Below, piece after piece: positions 13,320 through 31,836 of a DNA stretch of 64,000 bases. The notes below the pieces were generated by a model. It saw only the letters and a program-made list of their open reading frames with translations. It did not search any database and was not told the origin of the DNA. Within the stretch, counting starts at the first letter, position 1. Each line of letters begins with the position of its first letter. The stretch is from positions 434,001 through 498,000 of the forward strand of contig JAVYIG010000401.1 of NCBI GenBank assembly GCA_035222895.1. The letters are read 5' to 3'. The stretch is from Strongylocentrotus droebachiensis. Lineage: Eukaryota > Echinodermata > Echinoidea > Camarodonta > Strongylocentrotidae. Position numbers and translations under genes: made by a program.

Positions 13320-14000
13320 CAAGTTCAAGTTTCAAGTTCAAGTTTTATTTCCACATGACTTGTGGTTCATAAAAAAACAAGTGTACATGTTCAGACATAT
13401 AACAAATGCAAAGTAATACATAATTAACAAACAATAATACTAAGAGAAAAAATAGCGAGCAAAATCTTAAGTCCATAAACACAGAACAACTAAATACATG
13501 TAGATATACAAAAAAATACAATACTTTATTTTTGATATTTTATATATAAAAAACAAACCGAAAACAAAAACAAACCAAAAACCCACAAACAATAGCGACG
13601 TACAGATGATAAAACAAAATTAAGTTGGCAAATTAAACAGGCGAACAAAAAAATTATATTGTACCACTATAAATTTATGAATTGTTTTTATGTCGGGCTG
13701 TTCTTAATTTCTACTGGTATTGAATTCAGGATTTTACACCAGTGTACGAAATTGTTGTTTGAGAGAAACTATATTTATATAACGGCAATCTTAAGTGATT
13801 TGAATTTCTGGTAATATAATGGCTATGAATTGCACAATAAAATTTAAAGTGGAATAGTTATTAAAAATATCTGGTTAATCGTAGTTCAGCACAATGTCGT
13901 AATATTAATAAAAAGTTATCTTTTTTAATAATTCAATAAACGTGGGAGGCAAATCTTTATTTCAAAATGATGGGGGCATTTTTAAAAAGTTCTCTTTTTT
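13320..14000 (-). pseudogene. Decayed LINE 3' end (CR1/jockey-like ORF2 C-terminus)
   Basis: The minus strand at about 13690-13815 reads ITRNSNHLRLPLYKYSFS and then KILNSIPVEIKNS. This is the C-terminal pattern (NTRxxxxLxxP...G..xWNSxP..I) found after the reverse transcriptase in many non-LTR retrotransposons. Upstream frames carry stop codons and shifts. The 3' end near 13320 consists of short (TTCAAG)n-like repeats, a style typical of CR1-type tails. The copy is old and non-functional. It lies between the two divergent genes. Confidence 0.65.
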
Positions 14001-15106
14001 AAACAGTGGGGACATACAGAGGGTATAATCAAGGTGTAAAAATACTATTTCGAGACATAGCATGTCTATTTACCACCCTATTGCTATTAAAGTGCATTTT
14101 GATGCGGCCCGCAAAATAATTATATCAAGGAACACAAAATATTTACCTTGTCTTATTATATGGATATATATTTACATCATAACCGAATGAAAGCAAAACC
14201 AAGCTCATCTCTTACCATCGAAACATCAAATGAGAAACATCTTAAAAATAATACACTGCATGATTGAAGGATAATGTCAGCGAATATTTAGTAAATGTAA
14301 ATGTGTATAGTATGTTTTTAATTGATGCAGTGCCCCTAGATAGTCCATTTTTTGTAGACGTGCATGCCATGATCGTTTGGGGTAGGGTGAGCTCTGAACC
14401 CCCTTTCGATTTTTTTTTTAGATGCCTATATATACCACTTCATTTTCATACAGGCAGTAGGTGGTCTTTTCATATTTTTGTATTTTGTCCGGGTCATATA
14501 ATTATATTTGAGGACGAAATAAGATATCCACTGAAATAAAATTAAAAAGTAAGGCTTCGTGGGAATATCAAAAGTTTTCAAAGCCTTCGAATTTAAAAAT
14601 GAATTTTGTCCACTTTTTGTACGAAGAGACCTTCTGATGTCGTTTTGAGCCCTATGACTTCAATTTCAGTTTAACCCAGATAAAAAAACAACTCCGGCAT
14701 GTGACATAATTAATATGACATTAAAGAGCAAATATTCAGCTTTCATCTGATGCAGGTAATTTTCAATCACAATGGAATACGACACTTTTAAGAATATTTG
14801 CATCTAGTCCCTTACTCCCATTGTACTGATAATGCCAATGACAATTTTAATTTCTTTAATGGACCCTTTTGGGGCATGGAATATGAATCACGGTTAGAAA
14901 AGAAACAAACTTATTTTAAAACAATAGCTAGGCGTAATAACACGAAAGCCTTTATAATCAGTTACTGTATACAGAAAACAAATGAAGGCAAAAGTAAAAA
15001 AAAGTCAAACAATTCTACTATTTGCACTAGTTTACAATAGAGCATCATTAAACCTATATAGTTTTCTTGTATGACGGTAAGAGAAAGAGAGAGAACGAGA
15101 GAGGGG

Positions 15107-15138
<32 letters not shown>

Positions 15139-16299
15139 AGAGAGAAATAGAAAGAGAGAGAGAGAGAGAGAGAGAGGAATCATTGACCTACTGAAGGACT
15201 AGAATTCCCAAGATTTGTTTTCCTTCAGGGATGGATAGTACACCTCTCCTGTGGATTCACAGAAAAAGAAGAAACAGTGGAAAAAAGAAAGTGGGCCTAT
15301 TATGTAGTAAGTAATAAGTTAAGACTACAGCATAAATATGCAAAGTTTCGCTATTAAAATATGGCAACATATCTCTTGTTTGCAAGCTCCTTTGCATAAT
15401 AACTTTGAAATATCAAAAGATCTGTAAACCTAAATTATATCATAATCGGAGAGGTTTTGTCTTCCGAAATTGGAAGAAAAATAAATACAAATGTTGATTA
15501 ACGCTGCCTATTCCCATAAGAGAGGAGAGAAGGACAAGATGATAAGCTCCAAATTTGATATCAAATTTGGCCCTAAAATGAAAAGTATTAAATCAAACGA
15601 ACAATTCTTTTTCGGTTCAACATTCTCAAAATGTCCTCAAAACTCTCAAAAGAATAATCTATTACAAAAAACTTATAACGATTTTCAAAATGTTGATAGG
15701 TTCTTTAGCTTCTTAAAAGAGTTTGCGTTGAAAATTTGATGAAATTGATAAAATAAATTCTATTAACTATATTCCTTAGCATAGGCCTACTCCGGGAGCA
15801 TACTGCTAACGGACATCAATTTAAACAAAGAAAGAGGGGTAAACCAAAACCCAACGAAATTCATCACCATCTACCGGAAGGTGAACAAATATTATGTTAA
15901 TAAGATGAAAGTGGGCATTTAACTACTGTTAATTTATGATCACTGTATCGAAATCTACATAGAGAAATTACCCCTACAGATAAGTTCCTGACCATGCAGC
16001 TAATTATCCTATACTATAGTCGAAACAATTACAATTGTTATTAACTTAATAATTCCAATTTTGATGATCTAAGGTACAAAGATGATACCTCTAACCTACA
16101 AGTTTGAAATTCCACTATTTTTTTTTTCATGTTCATGCCTGTTTTCATAGATACATGTAACCGGGACATGTACAATGTAGTTTGCGTCAACTCACAACTG
16201 TAAACTAAGATTTGTGATTTAACTTTCCTTTTCCTTTTTGATTTGACGGTTTGGAGACACTATAATTCCTGTCGTTCGAACGGATTCCATTCAATAAAA
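14001..16299. other. Spacer upstream of TMEM41A, includes GA microsatellite
   Basis: AT-rich DNA without a convincing gene. A GA-rich microsatellite occupies about 15080-15178. The last ~100 bases before the TMEM41A start codon are the likely 5' UTR or promoter but hold no recognisable core element. Confidence 0.5.
15080..15178. repeat. (GA)n microsatellite, interrupted
   Basis: Two blocks of GA repeats are separated by short A-rich interruptions. Open frames through it encode only Ser/Leu runs and are not genes. Confidence 0.9.
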
Positions 16300-20913
<4,614 letters not shown>

Positions 20914-21603
20914 AATGTGTGAGTTAGAGAGGGACTCAGCTTTGGCTGGGTCTGTTTTATTTTGTTTTGTTTTGAATTGGTATGCTGAAAGTATGCAAAC
21001 TTAACTCCTGAATATGTTGCATTGTACCATTTGCAGATTTTGCACAGTTGAACTAGACAAAAAATATTATGCTTTTATCAGTATATGTATTACTTAAAAT
21101 CACATGATATTAGTCAAAATCCTCTATAACTGTTAATTTTGTTGGTGCTATGTAGGCATTTATTTGTAAGAGTATACTCCAATATGTAGGGTATTTTCAG
21201 GTGAAGTTGTAGGTACAAAATATTGTAATCATTCTTCTCTTTGCTTGGAGCTTATCTTATGACACACAGGCAGATTCATTATAAACAAGTACCTAGAGCA
21301 AATATGTACCCTCCTACATCGATAAGGCTAAATAATACTGACCAGTAATTGTCATTTTGATAAGTTAGATTGTACTTTCGGATGCACCCACACACCAACA
21401 ATTATGCCTTAGTTTTGCATCATAGAACCCTCTTAGAGTGCCTCTACATTTCACCAAAGATGACCTTTGATTTCTCATGGCTCTTCGTTCTCAATCTTTA
21501 ATAATGAAATAAATACGAATTAGAATTAGTGGAAACTGCATTGATAGATATCTATATATTATTCAAATTTAGTTAGAGCAGTGGTTATTTCTTTCTGCAT
21601 TTT

Positions 21604-21609
21604 AATAAA
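21604..21609 (+). terminator. Candidate TMEM41A polyadenylation signal
   Basis: AATAAA lies about 690 bases after the stop codon. Other AATAAA-like sites occur nearby (about 21507), so the 3' end used is uncertain. Confidence 0.4.
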
Positions 21610-22296
21610 GGGATTTCTTGCCAGCTATCCTAAACCCAACACTGAAGATCAGTTACCCTAAAAGCATTTTACAGAATGAGCTGCTTGCATCTTCATCTAA
21701 TGTTATATTAAACTAGCTGAAGTCGTGCAATAAGCATAAGTATGTACGGGTCAGTGTACTCCGGGTCTGAATTGTATATAAATCAGAGAATTATATCATA
21801 CGTATAGGTAATACTTTATATGCATTTATTGAATACAAATTATCAATTGTTAAAGTAATAATTGTATGAAACTGTAAGAAGAATGCAAATATTTGCTCTT
21901 TTGATATATATGATTGTAGGGTTCATGTAGCTCAAATTTTAAGTATATTTTATTGCAAATTGTTCTCAAAGTGATATTGATTCATTCCACATTCTACATC
22001 TATGCAATAAGTTTGTTCTATAGTGCGGATATCTAGTTGATAAATCTGTACTATTTTGTATGTTCACTACATTTTTATATCCTATATATCTGTAATGAAT
22101 GTAATAGTCATAACAAAAAGTATTTAAATTTCAACTCGGGTCCGTGGCACAATACATACAATTGTGTCATTGGCGTGGTTTACGAGACATCTAACTTGCA
22201 CACCACCTGCAACACATAAAACTGAGAGAGGAATACCAAAATGTTATCCTTTTTATATAAAGGTGAATGAATTTGAGTCCTTATACAGTTACCCTC

Positions 22297-22672
22297 TTAA
22301 CTCATATCCTGCCATGAGGCTGCTAGCGCGCTATTGTTATAGTGCTCTGTGCACGCGAGCGCGCTACCGTGTGACTGCTTTGTGCACGCTAGCAAGCATA
22401 TGTAATAACAGTCATTGTTCATGCCCATTGCACAGTGCTGAGTGCTTTTACAGCGCTATTGAAAGTACCATCGCGTGCATCAGATTATCGGCTTTGGATT
22501 ACGCGTCTTTGTATACAACAGTCAGATTGGATTTTGTTGATTAATTCAGCGATTTGTTTTTTGTAAAGATTTAAATAACACGCACTTGAACCAACCTTAA
22601 AATTAACTTGGCACACAGGAGATTAGCACTGTGGCACTGGGTGCATTGTATGGGTGGCAGCTTAAGAGTTAA
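22297..22672. mobile_element. Possible TTAA-flanked element with CpG-rich interior
   Basis: The left end TTAACTCATATCCTGCCA and the reverse complement of the right end, TTAACTCTTAAGCTGCCA, are similar. The interior is markedly richer in CG and GCGC than the AT-rich spacer around it, with near-repeats such as TGTGCACGC. The two TTAA borders are 376 bp apart. The terminal repeats are imperfect, so the call is tentative. Confidence 0.45.
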
Positions 22673-24017
22673 ACGGAAAACATGGTATATTTATGACCAA
22701 ATGATATAGATGAGATAATTCCAAAAGAATACTGTATTTTTTTTTCTTCAAGTGAGATGTAAATTTGCCAATGAGGCAGCCATTTTTTAAGCACTAATTG
22801 CATTAGATTTCATATAAGAAAATGTAATACATGTACATTTATCTGTAATACATGCAGTTCTACACATGTATGTTGCAAGGGTTATACATGTATTTCCTAT
22901 GTATGCATAATATATATTTAGTAGTATCCCATGTATAATGGCAAGTTTGATACTTTTATAAGTACTACAGTTTTTTTAATATATTTATATATATATATAT
23001 GGAATCACTTCACTTCATACTATTTCTTTATCTACCTGGTCCCTTTCTTGTGCAAACAAATTACAAGCAATAATTAACATTAAGGAATACCCGGTAGTGC
23101 TTTGAGAGCGACAAGTATTTTGAACAACCCCTCTATAGAGACCACCTGTCTGCAGTGGCCACTTTTTGTGTTTCTCTTGAGTGAAATTAATAGACATGTC
23201 CTTGTCTAGCAGAAGTGCATCCCAAAATTGGTACAGTATGTATTTCTTCTGATGACGTTCGTATGTATTATTAAAATTACATTAATTACATCACTAGCGT
23301 TGCATAATTTGTTTAGTGTGTGAGAATTGTACATTGTAAGACAATGCGACACTACATTACAAGGAAGTTTGTCATGTGTAAGTTCACGAAACTGACTTTA
23401 AAACAGTAAACCTTCAAATATAAAATCCATTGACTCATTTACTGCCACATGTTTCTGCCCTATTGTACTGAGCAGATAATACCATATTTCAAGTTGTGCT
23501 TTGTATGATGATGAGAAAAGAGAAGACATGCTATATAGCACGTATGACTTGTATGTAAGTATTTTTTTTTTATGAACGTTTTTTTTATCGGGCATGCTCA
23601 TGAATTATAAGATTCTCATTCCATTATAACTTACCACATGTCATTAAATTATATCTACATGTATTTGTTACATGACAAGAATTGTTGGTTTTTACTTGGT
23701 GTTTAATTGTGTGAATAAGTGACTTATTTCATGAGTACTGTTATTTTGATATAACTGTAGTTCAGGAAGAGGTTAGTTTAGAATGTAAGAAAAACAACCC
23801 CATGAGAGATAAAAGATCAACCGTTAGTAAGGAAAAATCAATGTTCATGTTGGATTAAGAATGATAGAAAGTCAAAAAAATTCCCTGCATGAATAATTCT
23901 GAAATAAGAACTAGCAATCACTAAGTTGTACAGACGTAATTTCAAAAGATATTCATACCATTCTCATAATAATTCTAGGGCTGATTATTTTCAAAAGTTG
24001 TATTTTCAAAAGTACCA

Positions 24018-24558
24018 TTAAAGGTACTATGTCCCTTTTGCAGCCAAACTCAAATTCTGTAGAACTTTGCAGGAATTATGAATATGTCATGTATGTCCTA
24101 TCTGTGAAATTTAAACGTTAGCAGTGTCCTCATATTCAAATTATGCAAGGAAACCTGTTTACTTGCTAGACTTCACTGTCGGACACTATTGAGTGACTGA
24201 CTGGCTTTTTTTTCTTCTTTGGTAATTACATACATGAAAAGAGTTGTAAAGGGTACATGAGCATTCATCTACATCAATAACCCACTTCTTGTGATGGCCA
24301 AGATTAAACTGGTTGAATCTTTGCACAGCATAAAACGTATGACCATTCGGTACAGTTGTCTGAAAATCAAGACTATTACTTTTGGGCTCTATAGCCCTAA
24401 AGTCGATTTGACAACTAATAGTCATTATTTTCCCACTTGAAGACATTTTCAAGCCCCAACTTTTTTAGGGAAGTTCTAAATTAGTATTATCTTTCAAATG
24501 CAGTTGGAATTTAACTTTTTCATTTTTTTGGCCTGCAAATGGGACATAGTACCTTTAA
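24018..24558 (-). mobile_element. TTAA-flanked inverted-repeat element, family C, copy 2
   Basis: Ends are TTAAAGGTACTATGTCCC and GGGACATAGTACCTTTAA, and it is 541 bp long. It is inverted relative to copy 1, so its shared ORF runs on the minus strand (24186-24452, 88 codons). The shared portion differs from copy 1 at about ten bases, most of them changing the amino acid, as expected for neutral drift. Confidence 0.88.
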
Positions 24559-24629
24559 AGCTAAATGAGGGTAGAGTAGAGTAGAGCCAGGTCGATGCTG
24601 ATAGCTTTCTAAGTTGAAAGCGAAAGGGG

Positions 24630-24690
24630 TGAGAGAGAGAAGGGGGGGGGGGTAAGGGAGGGTGAGTGTGAGAGAGGGAGAGAGAGAGAT
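24630..24690. repeat. GA/G-rich microsatellite
   Basis: A short interrupted GA tract with a run of nine G, directly beside the family C copy 2. Confidence 0.8.
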
Positions 24691-25202
24691 CATGAGTATG
24701 ACCTCATGCATTTATGAAATAAGCAGATCATAGAAGTCTCTGGTGAAGGTTCTGCTTGTTGAAGGAATCGTGGTCAAGTCATAGTTTCATATGGCATCAG
24801 ACATCTGTGCTACATACATATGCCAAACAATCAAGGGGACAATTGCAATTATACAGAGTTTGCAAGTACCTTCTTAATGTGGTAACCAAATTTGTTTGTC
24901 TCTTTTCTTTTCATCTCTTTCTCCTCCATTGGTCCCACCTCTCGCTCTTTTATTCTCTCATCCCCTCCTCTCTATCAACTTTGAAAGCTATAAACATTGA
25001 CTTATCTCTACAAATTGTTTCTTTCTCTAGATACACAACACTCCTTTGGGAATTCCCAATTTTTGAGATATAGCATCATGAACAAAAGCATGTGTATTAT
25101 TATAAGTAACATTTGTTCTTCCATAATTCCTCAAGTGAATCGTTCAAAACACAATATTTACATGTATCATTATAGAAAAACCCACTACAAATAAGGGAAA
25201 TA

Positions 25203-25375
25203 CAGTGAAACCTGATTATAAAGACCACTCAAGGGAGACAAGAAAAGTGGTCTTTTTTGGCATGTTGTTTTTATTTACAGGTAACCTTAATTTGGGATTC
25301 AATGAGAATTTTTTGTTGAGGGAAATGAGAAATAAAGTCTTTATAGACAGGTGGTTTTTAAAGTAGGTTTCACTG
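25203..25375. mobile_element. Pogo-like MITE with TA target duplication
   Basis: A 173-bp element begins CAGTGAAACCTG and ends with the inverted GGTTTCACTG. AAAGACCAC-type blocks extend both ends. TA dinucleotides flank it at 25201-25202 and 25376-25377. The CAGTG termini with TA duplication are typical of pogo-type mariner derivatives. There is no coding capacity. Confidence 0.88.
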
Positions 25376-26865
25376 TAATCACTCACATGTACAGTATATC
25401 CAAAATGGGAAAATGAAGAAAATATATTTTTTGTTCCCTTGATCTTTAACCAACACTCTTCTCTCATAACATTGCAACAACAAGGCTCAAGCAAGGCACA
25501 TGTGATTTCAACAACACACACTTAAGCAATTAGATTCATTTACTTCTTCACCAAGTAGAGTTTATTATATAGTTCCGACAAGCAATTTACAAGACATAAA
25601 CAATAGTCATATAAACAATCAGACAGGCAGCAGCTTATAACATTTTACCCGTATCGTCTTAGTTCGCTGCCCCAACCCCTGTTGACATCTATAACACTTC
25701 ATAGAGGCCAGCGAAATAGCTGACCACAAGACAATCACACATCTGATACATAACATGCAAAATGTGTAGGAACACAACAATATACGGCTATACACAGTTA
25801 TATACCCAACAGAACAGTTCTTTTAAAGACTTTGGTCTCCTAATTTCCCTTTCACACACAGTAATATTACTGACCAATAATTTTCTATATTATGTACAAA
25901 AATGAGGTATATCTTTTTTTGTTTTCAAACAACATATAACAAACCAACAAACTGAGAGACAAAAACAATATTCCTGGACATTATTACAAACAAATGAAAA
26001 AAGATGTCCCCCAAAAATAAAAAATACCTGAAACCTCCACATTTACTAGAAAGCTGTTACTTCTAAAATAAAGGAAAATTGAAAAAGATGAAAGAGGCAA
26101 TTTTCTGGCCTTAAATAGCATACAGACCAAGTATGTCCAAGTGTAGGCAACATACATGTAGTTACTTTCTCAAACATTCCATGATGAAACTGATGTCATC
26201 ATTCACTAGCTTTTAATTGAATTGATAACAGCATGGATAAATAAAAAAAAGTATAAATAAAGTATAAATTGACAAACAAAGTAAGATGGAGCCCAGTTGA
26301 AAGGGTAGACAAAACTAATCATAATCAATACCTTTAAAGCTCCATCATATTTGTCTGTCAAGTTTAGCCTAAATTTCATTCGAAATAAATGAATGCTCCT
26401 CCTAACATAGCCCACATACTAGATTACACTTTCTTTGGTGTGTGAACATAAACATTGTCATGTTCTGTCAGGATCATAACATACTCCAATACTAACATCT
26501 TTATCTTTGCAGCTGCCTGTGTGTTTTAATACAAGAAGTAAATACTCAATATTCCAACATACAAATATAATGATTTGAAGATACAAATACCTTGTAAGAT
26601 TTAATTAATGTACACATTTGTAATACAGGTATATGATTAAAATGTGCTTATATTTTGAAATTCTGAAAAATTGTATTTTGTCACATTAAAATTCTCTGTG
26701 AAGAAATGAAAGAGCAATCAATTTATCAATTTCTTTAACTATGATGAAGCACTACTTTTTGTACATTGTACTACAGTATAACTGTGGCATCAAATACTGA
26801 TAGCGATTCTAGTGACTGAATTCAAGTTTGTTAAATATATTTATTTTAATCACTTTTTCCCCCTT

Positions 26866-26910
26866 GAAAGAGAAAGAGAGAGAGATAGAGAGAGAGAGGG
26901 GGGGGGGAGA
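26866..26910. repeat. GA/G-rich microsatellite
   Basis: A short GA run followed by a run of ten G in otherwise AT-rich DNA. Confidence 0.8.
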
Positions 26911-29907
26911 GGGGAAAGGGGTGTGGATTGTTGGGCAGGGGTGAGGAGAACATAAAGCAAGGTATAACAAGAATTTCAATATACTGTACTAACTGTCATG
27001 CTCTAACTATTCACACAGCAAGATACAAATATGTTTAGCACACACTTTTAGAATCCAAAATTTTGTTTATGAATTGTTTTCAGCTGCTCAAGATTCTTTG
27101 GGATCACACTTGTCATAAAGTTAAATAAACTCTGAACCGCATCTCTCCATAAATGGTATAAATAACATGGTAATTAAAACATAGCCTATCAAAAGCAAGC
27201 ATTCTTCTTACATCTTTAATCCAAGTATGAGGCCTATAAATATTGTGATAGATAAATGTCTCTTATAAACCAAGCATAATGAAATGAATCTAAAAAGTTC
27301 ATTCTAAATTTAAGCTGTGGTCTTCATTTACCCTACTGATAAGACAAGTAACGTGATGAAATTAAGGAAATTGCGTTATTGATGTCACGAGCCTACATAC
27401 TTTGGTGGGTAAAATGATTTGGCCATTTTATACAAAACAGAATACTGAATACATGATGATGATAATCACACACGTGCATAAACACTGGAATCTGTACCCT
27501 GTATTTGACATCATTATCCTCATGATAATCTGATGCAACTGTTACTAAATTACTGTCACTTTTGAATTGTGTATCAAACTGGTTAATTTCAATGATTTTT
27601 ACAATATGATTTCCCCTCACACTTACATGAGCACAAATCAGTAAGCATATATGGCTTTATTTTAGAATTGTGCAAACACATGATCTCAATGTTTCAGAAC
27701 AAAATTATTGACTAAATTCTCCATGACACAATTTTCAGTTATGTTTTACACTAATAACGTTAAGAGATGGTCACGGTGCTATGCCTCAAAATTGACAAAA
27801 ACCACCACATTCACTTTTCAGTCCCTCATAATATATACAATTATCCACTTCAAGGGAGACCAAGAAGATGGGTTGACCCGACATACGAACAACATCATGA
27901 CATATAATGACAATAAAGTTTAGAAAATAATAGAAAGTTGCGAAATCACCACTCCCTCGTCATACACAAACCTGTATAATACTCTTCTAAATACACCCAG
28001 TATTAACATAAAACTAAAGGGGCAAGTCCAAGCTATTTTGACCTATAATCAGAGTTCAAATATTTGATGATGGTATTAGTTTGTGAGCCATGCTAGAGCT
28101 TTGATCAGCCTAGTAACAAGCAACATCATAGTAATGGTGTCAGTTCATGTCCATTATACCACAGTTTTTAGCAATGTATGGGACTACACATGACCACTGG
28201 ACTTGCCCACATTCAGCATTGATCCCTGATGATACATTTCCACGAAAGAGAAGAATAATAACTATTTCTATCCTAGCTTCACATAGAATGAGGTATAATA
28301 AATGAGGTATAGGAAACAAAGAATTCAAAGTAGATTACTAAACTATGAGGTAGATTATGGTGGATTTCAAGAAAAAAACTTTCAGATAAGATTTACAACA
28401 GTGATGATACCACAGACATACATTCAGATAACTAATTTAATCAGTGTCCAATTTGATACATGCTCAAATGAGCTTGAAAGCACACTAATCCACTGATCTT
28501 AAATCATACATTCTCGTATAATTTGTTATGAAGTCCAGCAATTCATGTAATAATACTGTACAACTTCGAACAAAGCTTACTAGATGTGTTCTGAGTTCTG
28601 ACTTCACATCTTTACCGGTACGTTCAAAAACTCTTAAAAAATTATCTTTAGATTGCAATGGTTACCAACTTTGAATATAGAAAATCGCAATTATACAAAT
28701 TCAATTGTAAGTAATTCCATTGAAGCCCAAATTAAAATATCTCAAATGATGAATAGGCTAAAAAGCCATCTATGAAACCTTACTGCCTTACCGGTAATCC
28801 ATTTTATATTTATCAAGAAAACTTTCAATATCTTTTCCAGAGGGCCATATCTTTTAAAAGAAGACCTATATCATTGTATACTGCCGTTTTGAATCCATGC
28901 TTATAGCTCTCTTGTTAGACTTTGCACAGAAGAGGGAAAATCAAGGATTCTACATATACACCAACCTCTTTTAAACCTAGCACACAATATAAGAAAAATG
29001 ACATACCCTGTAATTTTGTTTTAATACAATTGCTTTTTTGTCCATAGGAATCTGTTTTTGAGTAAGTAGAGGCATATCTTCATATAATACTAACTACTTA
29101 TAGAATTTAAAAGCAACATGTATGTTGCCAAACAATTTTAAGGCAAAAATTAGAAGATATTAATCCCTGATAATTGTTTTTTTATGATTGATTTTCATAT
29201 CTCAAATGTAAAAACATAGAGATTAGATAATATATATATATATTTAAACAAACTATTCACACACAACACACAGGAAGTTTATTCTTCATTTGTACGAGTG
29301 AGAACACTCACGAAGATACATGTAATAATATATAATATGATAATGATACTCTAAATATTGACATAAATGTTTGACACTTTCTCAATCAAAAACATGTTTC
29401 ATGCCACTGATAAATTAAATTGTTTGCCTACAAATGGCAAGAAAATAACTTCATTATGTTACCCCTGTTCTCCACTATCACCGAGGTGTTTAGGCGTAAC
29501 ATATCAACATTAAGGGTCTATTCTATATCCATCATACCTAGAATCTTGCAACACGATTGGTCAAAATGGGGTCACACAAAAAAGGGTAGATTGCCTATCA
29601 TGGCGGCCATAGATATAGTGAAAGCTATTCCATGTGAAATACCGTGTTTCTGATGCCGCTTATAAACATTATACACAGAGCCAAACTGTGACTTTTTGTT
29701 ATTCCCCTGAGGTATTCGCTCGTTTATTTTAAACCAAAGGAAAACTATGATGTTAAATTCTATTATTTGAATGTAGAAATTTCCTCTTCTATTTTGCACT
29801 CTCTAGGATGATTGAAACAAACCAAAAACATAGCAAGAGTCATTAACATCTATTTGGTAATAGCTGGAATACTGATAAATTGATTGGAGTAATGATCTCT
29901 TTGAAAC

Positions 29908-30099
29908 GATGGCCGCGACACTAATGTCTTTTGGCAAGACATTGATCTACATTTGCCACACTCAACCCAGGTGATGTAAATGGGTACCTGGCAGGAATTA
30001 ATTCCTTGAAATGCTAGAACGCCGTAATGGCAGCCGTGCTAAAGCCAGGGTAATAATCAGGAGCGCCAGGAGTGTCAAGAACCCACTATTATTATTATC
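29908..30099 (+). mobile_element. SINE family A, headless copy
   Basis: The body matches the minus strand of 598-895: ATTGATCTACATTTGCCACA, ACCCAGGTGATGTAAATGGG, GGAATTAATTCCTTGAAATG and CGCCGTAATGGCAGC, then a short (ATT)n tail. The tRNA-like head is missing or unrecognisable, so this is a 5'-truncated copy. Confidence 0.78.
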
Positions 30100-31645
30100 A
30101 TGTCCTAACAATTCCACAAAAAATGACTCCATAAAGCAAAACCTACATGTATAAACACTTCTATTAATTAATCTAATGTTTACCCTTTTTTTTGCCCTTT
30201 GAACTTGAAACATTAACAGTTGGGATTATTTGGCAAGATTACTACAAGAGTAGTTCAAAATTTACAATAAATGTTTCCCTTGCTTAAACAATCCAATATT
30301 TTGTTACTTTTTGTTTATATACAAATCACCAAAATATTGTCTCCAGAAGATATACAATTTGTGACAACCACCAGTATGTTTATAAATATATACTTCTCAT
30401 ATTTCATAGTAAATGCTTCTTTGCATGCACCTGTTCTCTACAGAGAGCCAGAAGGACATTAGCTGGTATGACTTACATAGAGTTAACATCCTTCTGGTTC
30501 TCTGCAGATGGTATGATCAGAAATCATATCAAACTGACCACTCCCTGAGAGGTATCGGTTACCATGGAAACAAATAATGTCATCTGATCACCTGATAATA
30601 TAACTTTACTGAGATTCTTCATTGGTTAATCCTAACCATGCCAGTGTAGGAGGGTCTAATTCAGCTTCAGTAAATTGTCTGTTGCAACGACAAGTGAGTA
30701 AAACCTGTGTTTAATGATAGGAATTAACACCCTGCTTGCTTTGAGCAGCGCTTACATTTGTCGTCTGTTTGTACTTCTTTACTTATTCCTTCTTACATGG
30801 TATTACTCCTGAAAAGATTCTTTTGTCCTCTACACACCAACATTAAACAAGAACAAAGAAATTTAGCAAGAAATACAAGTCCCTCCATTATGATGAAGAA
30901 ACATAATGCAACCTTGTGCATTATATATATTTTACAATTTTATTTAAAACTAACAAGAACTTTCATGCATTTTCTCACATGTATGATCAAATCATTCTAA
31001 ATTATCTGTAAAACTAAGATGAGAGTGATTTCAGCCAATTACTGCTGCGTGAAAGTGAACAGGGGGATTATTTGGCATGGAAAGGATTACCGATATACAT
31101 GTAACAATCTTTAGAGTAGAAAAAAAAACACATGATGAGGATATTTCTTGAGATGCCACTTCTCACACGAATCATCCATCAAACAAGTTTGTGTATACAC
31201 CACATGGAGTATTGGAACTACTTCACATCTTGACGATATGGAGTTTTCTCCTCCAAATACATTATAATAATTAACATAATATTCCTGAGACGAACTTGTT
31301 TAGGTATCTACAAGCATGAGTCTAGCCAACATCTCCTTTCATAAAACCTAAAACATGAATAATTAACCAGAAAAAAATATAGAAAACTTCAATTAAGTGT
31401 GGATGGAGTAGTATGACGACCGTTGAGATAAGAGGAGAGGGCAGCAAGGATAGGCAGCAATGGTAGAACTGACACATCATCTACTCTCAAAGACCACTCC
31501 CTACCCTACCTGATCCTGGATAGAGCAGTATAACCTAGGAATACCCTCTGCTTCTTCAACAACGGGATGTGAATGGTTCACACTTCCCTGCAATATTGAG
31601 TTGATTTGGATCCTGCTTCATCCTTCTTATTCCAGTCACACCATT

Positions 31646-31836
31646 GAGGCGCGATAGCTCAGTCGGTAGAGCAGTGGTCTTGTAATCTGGTGATCCGGGT
31701 TCGAAACCAAGGCAATGCGATAGTGCCCTTTGGTAAAGCATTAATCCTCATTACCAGGTCCCTTGGAGAGGACCTAAAGCCGTCGGTCTTCTGGTTGCTT
31801 ACTAACAAGCATTTATGCTTTCTTAGCTAAAATAAT
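31646..31836 (+). mobile_element. Thr-tRNA-derived SINE, family B, copy 2
   Basis: The head GGCGCGATAGCTCAGTCGG leads through TAGAGCAGTGGTC to TTGTAATC, placing TGT in the anticodon position (threonine). GATCCGGGTTCGAAACC contains the B box. The tRNA acceptor end is not closed; the sequence continues into the SINE body (GCCCTTTGGTAAAGCATTAA, GGAGAGGACCTAAAGC). This is the better preserved of the two copies. Confidence 0.9.

Larger units (their letters stand above)
20914..24017. other. TMEM41A 3' UTR and convergent spacer
   Basis: AT-rich DNA between the stop codon of TMEM41A and the family C element at 24018. It probably begins with the 3' UTR. Apart from the tentative element at 22297-22672, no gene or structured repeat was recognised. 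A pogo-like fragment (GACCACCTGTCTGCAGTGGCCAC at about 23138-23161) may be a relic. Confidence 0.5.

Noticed and set aside
22164..22544. 126-codon open frame on the plus strand
   Set aside because: Falls in a CpG-rich probable repeat; Cys/Ala/Leu-rich composition without motifs, splice context or homology.
31646..31722. Functional tRNA-Thr gene
   Set aside because: Thr-like head with TGT anticodon but continues into the same SINE body; 3' acceptor side lacks pairing.
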